Of a stretch of DNA of 9,327 nucleotides, positions 1 to 5,100 are shown piece by piece. The notes beneath the pieces were generated by a model. The model was not told the DNA's origin, searched no databases, and saw only the letters and a list, made by a program, of their open reading frames with translations. Source of the DNA: JAAXVZ01 sp964392465 (lineage in GTDB: Archaea > Nanobdellota > Nanobdellia > Woesearchaeales > GW2011-AR15); NCBI GenBank assembly GCA_964392465.1, contig CAYMPC010000041.1, positions 1-9,327 on the forward strand. Reading direction: 5' to 3'. Each line of letters starts with the position of its first letter. Within the stretch, counting starts at the first letter, position 1. The position numbers and the translations under genes were made by a program.

Positions 1-98
1 TTGGTGCAACTTTATTTCATCCGAAAGTTTTAGCTATGATACTTGTTCTTATTGTTTGTACTTTCGCTGTGTTATGGATAGGATATAGGCCTTTGTAA
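1..98 (+). CDS. C-terminal end of an unidentified membrane protein (partial)
   Basis: An open frame enters from the left edge (first complete codon at position 3) and ends at TAA 96-98, giving about 31 residues. The visible part starts GATLFHPKVLAM and continues as one strongly hydrophobic stretch (ILVLIVCTFAVLWIG) before the short basic end YRPL. This looks like the final transmembrane helix of an integral membrane protein such as a permease. The other two + frames are broken by stops within the first ~90 bases, which supports this frame. The fragment is too short to name a family. It converges on the - strand gene that ends at 115, with only 16 bases between the stops. The T5 run at 112-116 could help end its transcript, but it is a weak signal. 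Confidence 0.55.
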   Translation, partial: GATLFHPKVLAMILVLIVCTFAVLWIGYRPL

Positions 99-114
99 AT
101 AGAATAATTAGTTT

Positions 115-1980
115 TTAATACATTGTATTGCCTGTGCCATATGTTGAAACTCCCCCTCCTTCAAAATAAATAAGAACGCCTACTGAAGCACATGCATCTT
201 TATTTTGATTATTAACACCCAGTCCCCTTACTCTAATTTCCAAACCTTCTTCTCTTATAAGCACATATTCTTGTCCGCTTTCATAGGGAAGTATTAAGCA
301 AAAATCTCTATTTGAACCACAGATAGGAGATACAGAGATAGGAGGAGTTTCTGAGATAATTGCATCTCCTTTTGGTCTGAAAACAACATTGGCAACATAT
401 TTGTCTTCTGTTTCAGATATTATCTGTCCTCCAACACATCTGCTGTCACAATAACCTAGAATACTAGATTTTTCATCTATCATTGTTACATCTAACATCT
501 CACAAATCAATTTTTGATTAATAACCCCTTGAATTGTCAATAAAAAGGTATAAAGAGAAGAGTCCTTTTGAAAGTTGTAAAGATTTCCTGGATAGTACTT
601 ATTAGGTTCAATTTCTAGTTGTTCCCAACCCGTAACATCTCCTATTAAAAAGTCACAAGAGATATCTGTTTTAAAATATCCAAAAGGTATAATAAATTTA
701 TTATCTTCATCTCTATTGATACATTCTTCTGGCATAACTTCTTCTTCAATGCAAGAATGAAAATCAAATTTTTTAATTGGAAGATCATCTGATATATATC
801 TACCTTGTTCCATTAATTCGTTTTGTAGAGCTAGATAATCAGGATTATATTCAAAATATCCATAATCTACCTTAACTCCTGTTTCAACTAACTTTTTAAT
901 TATATCATTAACTTCTTTTGATTGTTGATAATCTTCTTCATTCTTTTTTCTTAATATTTGCGTTTTACCATTATCTTCTTTATTTAATGAAACAAACCAA
1001 TCATCTTCTGTATCACATTTACACTTATCTCCTTCTGGGCAATATAGATATCTTTGCTCAAAAATAACAGGAAGATTAATGCTATATATGCCATCAACTA
1101 AAGCTGTTGAATATTCTGTAAAATGGCTTATTTCAGCTATTGCTCTATTCCCTTCTATAGATGTTTGAAGTGCACTCCAAATTTCATAGTCTTCATTCCA
1201 CCAAGCAACCCTAACTAAATTAATATCTCTTCCATTTAAGTCTTCCTGCCTAAACTCTAAAGACAACTTCACTGGCTCAGAAAATACTACTCCGTCTGGA
1301 AGTGCTTCATAAATAGTGTTACCCAAAACAACACCATTATTTAAACCATCAAAATGAAGGTCTTTTAATTTCAATGAAATTCTTTCAACTGGATTTCCTT
1401 CTTTATCTGTTATTTTTATGCCTTCTGGAATAATTAGTTCTGCTTTTCCATCTCCAGAAACGATAATTGTCTCTTTTTTTGTTATGCCTCCGGATATTTT
1501 CTCACTTGTTGTCAAGTCGAACATTACTTCAACAGAATCAATCTCTATTCTTTGATTTTCATTCTCTATTATTAAAGGATAATTTACTTTTATAAGTACA
1601 GTCTCTTCATCTATTTCTATTTGTGAAAATATCTCTTTTTCTTGGATATTATAATTCTGGTTTTTCAATCTAGTAAGTAAATCGCTTGTACATTCCTTTA
1701 CCCCTTGGCTTATGATTGTTTCAAATGCTTCTTTAGTTTCCTCTCTTATTCCTGTTTCTTCCATTGCTTTAACTGCTGTCTCTCTAATGCATGTTGTAAT
1801 GTACGCTCGTATATATCCTTGGGAATATAACCCTTGGTTTGATTCTAGAATTCCTTTTTGATATACTGTTTGTTTTTTTTCTGAATAAAAAGAAAAAACT
1901 AATATTGAAAAAAGAAGTATCAAAATACCTATTATAAGAAAAACACTTATTTGTGTTTTTTTATAAACCTTATTAAGCAT
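115..1980 (-). CDS. Surface protein with pilin-like N-terminal anchor and beta-sandwich domain
   Basis: Complete 621-residue protein, ATG at 1978-1980 and TAA at 115-117. The N-terminus (MLNKVYKKT, then QISVFLIIGILILLF) fits an archaeal class III signal: basic residues, a cleavage-type KKT/Q junction at residues 9-10, then a hydrophobic helix to about residue 31. Residues ~50-140 (IRAYITTCIRETA at 58-70, a second Cys at 97, VNYPLIIE at 132-139) resemble an N-terminal region I know from many DPANN membrane proteins that start KKxQxxxFxIIG; this is recalled, not searched. Residues ~172-293 read as a beta-sandwich of the kind found in archaeal and eukaryotic surface proteins (PDGVVFSEPVKLSL at 228-241, W-N-E-D-Y-E-I-W at 261-268, ISHFTEYSTAL at 284-294). 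The remainder (~300-621) contains about a dozen cysteines, some in pairs (C314, C320, C322; C511, C515; C554, C561), consistent with exposure outside the cell; I do not recognise it. It diverges from the giant repeat protein across a 129-base region. Function unknown; surface or pilus-associated role inferred. Confidence 0.9.
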   Translation of the reverse strand: MLNKVYKKTQISVFLIIGILILLFSILVFSFYSEKKQTVYQKGILESNQGLYSQGYIRAYITTCIRETAVKAMEETGIREETKEAFETIISQGVKECTSDLLTRLKNQNYNIQEKEIFSQIEIDEETVLIKVNYPLIIENENQRIEIDSVEVMFDLTTSEKISGGITKKETIIVSGDGKAELIIPEGIKITDKEGNPVERISLKLKDLHFDGLNNGVVLGNTIYEALPDGVVFSEPVKLSLEFRQEDLNGRDINLVRVAWWNEDYEIWSALQTSIEGNRAIAEISHFTEYSTALVDGIYSINLPVIFEQRYLYCPEGDKCKCDTEDDWFVSLNKEDNGKTQILRKKNEEDYQQSKEVNDIIKKLVETGVKVDYGYFEYNPDYLALQNELMEQGRYISDDLPIKKFDFHSCIEEEVMPEECINRDEDNKFIIPFGYFKTDISCDFLIGDVTGWEQLEIEPNKYYPGNLYNFQKDSSLYTFLLTIQGVINQKLICEMLDVTMIDEKSSILGYCDSRCVGGQIISETEDKYVANVVFRPKGDAIISETPPISVSPICGSNRDFCLILPYESGQEYVLIREEGLEIRVRGLGVNNQNKDACASVGVLIYFEGGGVSTYGTGNTMY

Positions 1981-2000
1981 AATTAATTATTTAATATATT

Positions 2001-2010
2001 ACTATAAAAG
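2001..2010 (-). promoter_or_regulatory. TATA-like box for the 115-1980 gene, probably leaderless
   Basis: Read on the - strand the box is CTTTTATAGT, preceded by the purine-rich GAAAGA, which fits a BRE-like element. Its centre is about 25 bases before the ATG at 1980. Archaeal TATA boxes sit about 26 bases before the start of transcription, so the transcript would begin at or next to the start codon. The bases before the ATG (AATTAATT) contain no Shine-Dalgarno-like sequence, which agrees with leaderless translation. Assigned from sequence pattern only. Confidence 0.5.
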
Positions 2011-2060
2011 TCTTTCTAATTAAAATTAAAAAATAAAGTCATAAAGTTTAAAAAGAAGAG

Positions 2061-2070
2061 TGTATAAAAC
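2061..2070 (+). promoter_or_regulatory. TATA-like box for the giant repeat protein gene
   Basis: The sequence TGTATAAAAC, preceded by the purine-rich AAAAAGAAGAG (BRE-like), lies about 44 bases before the TTG start at 2110. Transcription would be expected near 2090-2093, leaving a short leader of about 17-20 bases that still includes the G-rich stretch at 2098-2104. It is separate from the - strand box at 2001-2010, so the two divergent genes appear to have back-to-back promoters about 60 bases apart. Confidence 0.5.
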
Positions 2071-2097
2071 TAATGTAAGTAAAAAATAAATAAAATT

Positions 2098-2104
2098 GGG
2101 GAAG
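2098..2104 (+). promoter_or_regulatory. Weak Shine-Dalgarno-like G-rich site deciding a TTG start
   Basis: GGGGAAG ends 5 bases before the TTG at 2110-2112 and is the only G-rich stretch in an otherwise A/T region. It is a poor match to the archaeal GGAGGTG consensus. It still supports the TTG start, which is also needed for a complete signal peptide: the next in-frame ATG (residue 13) would remove the basic n-region and half of the hydrophobic core. The upstream frame is closed by TAA at 2080-2082. Confidence 0.4.
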
Positions 2105-2109
2105 TTAAT

Positions 2110-5100
2110 TTGGGAAAAAAAAGAGGTTGGCTTTTAGGTTTATTAATGTTCATTACCTTAATCTCTTTTAATTTTGATGTCTCCTATGCAGAATATAAAT
2201 ATATAGGAAGAACAAGCTACAATGCTGCTGATTGTTTTGTATCAAATGATTATATTAATTGGATAAGTTTAGAGATTTCTAAGTTAGAAAGCGGGGATGC
2301 ATGCTATTACTGCTTAAAATATAAAGGACCAATCTTTGGCTCTGGTAAAGCAGATAGTGATTTGCTTTATGAAATATGTAATTCAGAAAGAGATCCTTAT
2401 GACTATGATGGAGATGGACTTGTTGGAGAAAATGATTTGTGTCCTTATGATTTTGACACTGACAATGGATGTCCTCCTGGTTGCACAACTTATTTAGATT
2501 GTCCACAAATTCCTTGTAAACTCAGCCAATGTATAGAGAGTTCTTGTATTTATAAAACAGAAAATAAACTTAACTGTGTTCTTCAACCTACTTCCTGTAC
2601 TGATTCTAACTGTATTTGCCAAGAAGGATATTATAGAGAACCCAATACTTATTATTGTGGAAGATATATATATAACGCTAAAACCTCTTTCTGTGAATTA
2701 GAACCTTTGCCTGAAGAAGAATGGTGTGATAACTGCTTTGTTTCTTCTTCTGCCTGCTATATTGACAAGTTGCATTATGAATGCTGCAAAAAAAACCCTG
2801 AAAGAGAAGGATGTGAGTGTTATGAAGATGAAACTACCTTTATTGGACTTGGGTGTCAAGAAGAATGGGAATGCACTGGATTTGGTATTTGTACTTTAGG
2901 ATATAAATATCAAACTTGTGTTGATAAAAACGATTGTAAAACTTCTCTTTTTAAACCATCGGAAAAAGAAAACTGTGAATGTTCTGGTATAAGAAGGGCT
3001 ACCTTAGACACAGGAGAAGTAATTTGTGTAGAAGATATTTTCGATGGGATTTGTAAACCGAATACTATTCCTAATTGTGAGTGTTTAAATATTAATCCAG
3101 GTAGTTGTGCTAATGACCCTATTAGACAAGAATGTGATCCTGCCTGTAATTGCATAACTACATTTAGAAGACCTAATGGTTATAATTCTGCAAGCTGCGA
3201 AAAATATAGTAAGCCATCTTGTCAATGGGCAAATGCTGAGTTAAATGAATGTTTAGATTATGAAGTAAGCAACCCTAGTCAAAAAAGAGGCAGCCTAAGT
3301 TGTATAGATGACCAATTATTCCAGCAAATTTCAAGTGATTGCAAATCTTGTGAATTAAGATATGATTTAGTAGATGACTCAATTTGTATGAAAACAGATC
3401 CCTCTACTTTTTGCACATCAAGAGAAACAAATCCTTGTGATTGTTTAGGTATTTTAACAGGAGGTACAAGTGCAGATTGCTCAAAAAGTCTTGTAGCAAC
3501 ATGCAATGATGAATGTACTCCTACTTCTTGTCTATCTGGATATCACAGATCTTCTTTTAACACAGATACTTGCGGCACTTATAATTTAGAAGAGGATAAG
3601 TGTAAATTTATTCCAATTGAAGACAAATTATTATGTAAAAATATAGAAGGCACTGGATCTTGTGTTGATGATCCGATTAAAAAGATAAGTGAGGATTGTG
3701 AAATTGATTGTATTACAGAATTTAAAAGACCAGAGCAAGATGCAAATGATTGCGAAATAATTAGTCCTGAAAGTAACTGTGAATGGGTACAAACATCAGA
3801 TTTAATAAATTGTCTTTATATAATGGGAAGTAACACTTGTGATAAAGACCCTATATTTAATAGATATAGTGGAGAATGTACAAAAAAAGACTCTGATAAT
3901 GATTTGATAGATGACAGATTTGAACTTGCAGAGTGCTTATCAACCTCACCTGGATCTGTTGTTGATAAAGATGGTTGTTCATGTGAACAAAAAACTTGTA
4001 ATGACAATAATCCTTGCACAGATGATTCATGTGATATAAATACTGCAAAATGTATTTTTTCAGCTAATTTAAATAGTTGCGGTGAACAAAGAACCTGTCC
4101 TTCAGATAAATGTGATCCTGCTTCTCCTTATGAAACTTGGTTAGATTACCCTAAAAGCGGAAGTGATTATTGTTCTGATACTGTTTGTATGGAATATAGC
4201 TGTGAGTTGATAAATTCAATATATTCTAAAATATGTGATCCTGATGATGATGATGATGGAGATCCTGATATTACAGATCCTTTCCCAGATGATTCAACAA
4301 GAAATTCTCAAAGTTATTCAACAAAAGAAATATGTGATAGAATAGATAATGATAATAATGGTTTAATTGATGATAATCTAGAAAGACCTTTATGTTCTAA
4401 ACAAGAAGGCGTATGCAAAAATAAACTAAAAAAGTGTATAAATGGAAACTGGGTAGACTGCAGCGAGACAGAGTATGGAATAGATTACAAGGCTGAAGAA
4501 ACAAATGAAGATTGTGATAATTTAGATAATGATTGCGATGGAAGCATTGATGAAGGATGTTCATGTTTAAAAGGGGAAACAAAAGAATGTGGTATTTCAA
4601 TAGGAGAATGCTTGCCAGGAACACAAACTTGTGAAAAGGGAGTATGGGGAACATGCTTAGATTTTATTGGACCAAAAAAAGAAACATGCAATGGAAAGGA
4701 TGATGACTGCGATGGTTTAATTGATGAAGATGAAACAAATTCAGGAGAATATACCTTACAAGAAGAATGCAATATAAATTCTTGCTTAGGCATACTTTCT
4801 TGCACATCAAACCTTAATTATTGTGATTTATTAAATGATCCTGACAAAGATCTGTTCTGCAATGAAATTGATAATTGCCCTAATAATTATAATCCAAATC
4901 AAGAAGATTCTGATGGTGATGGTATTGGAGATGCTTGCGATTTCTGCCTAAATGATCCTCTCAATGATATTGATTTGGATAATATTTGTGGTAGCAATGA
5001 CAATTGTCCTTTAACTCATAATCCTGAACAGATAGATTTTGACAAAGATGGAAAAGGAGATGCTTGCGATTTCTGTCCAAATGATGCTTTTAATGATATC

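Noticed and set aside
99..114. Terminator between the partial left gene and the - strand gene
   Set aside because: Only a single T5 run (112-116) is present on the + strand and no clear T tract on the - strand, which is too weak in such AT-rich DNA to list as a feature.
4243..4257. (GAT)5 run as a phase-variation tract
   Set aside because: A trinucleotide run can change only by whole codons, so it cannot switch the frame. It simply encodes an Asp-rich linker (DPDDDDDGDPD).
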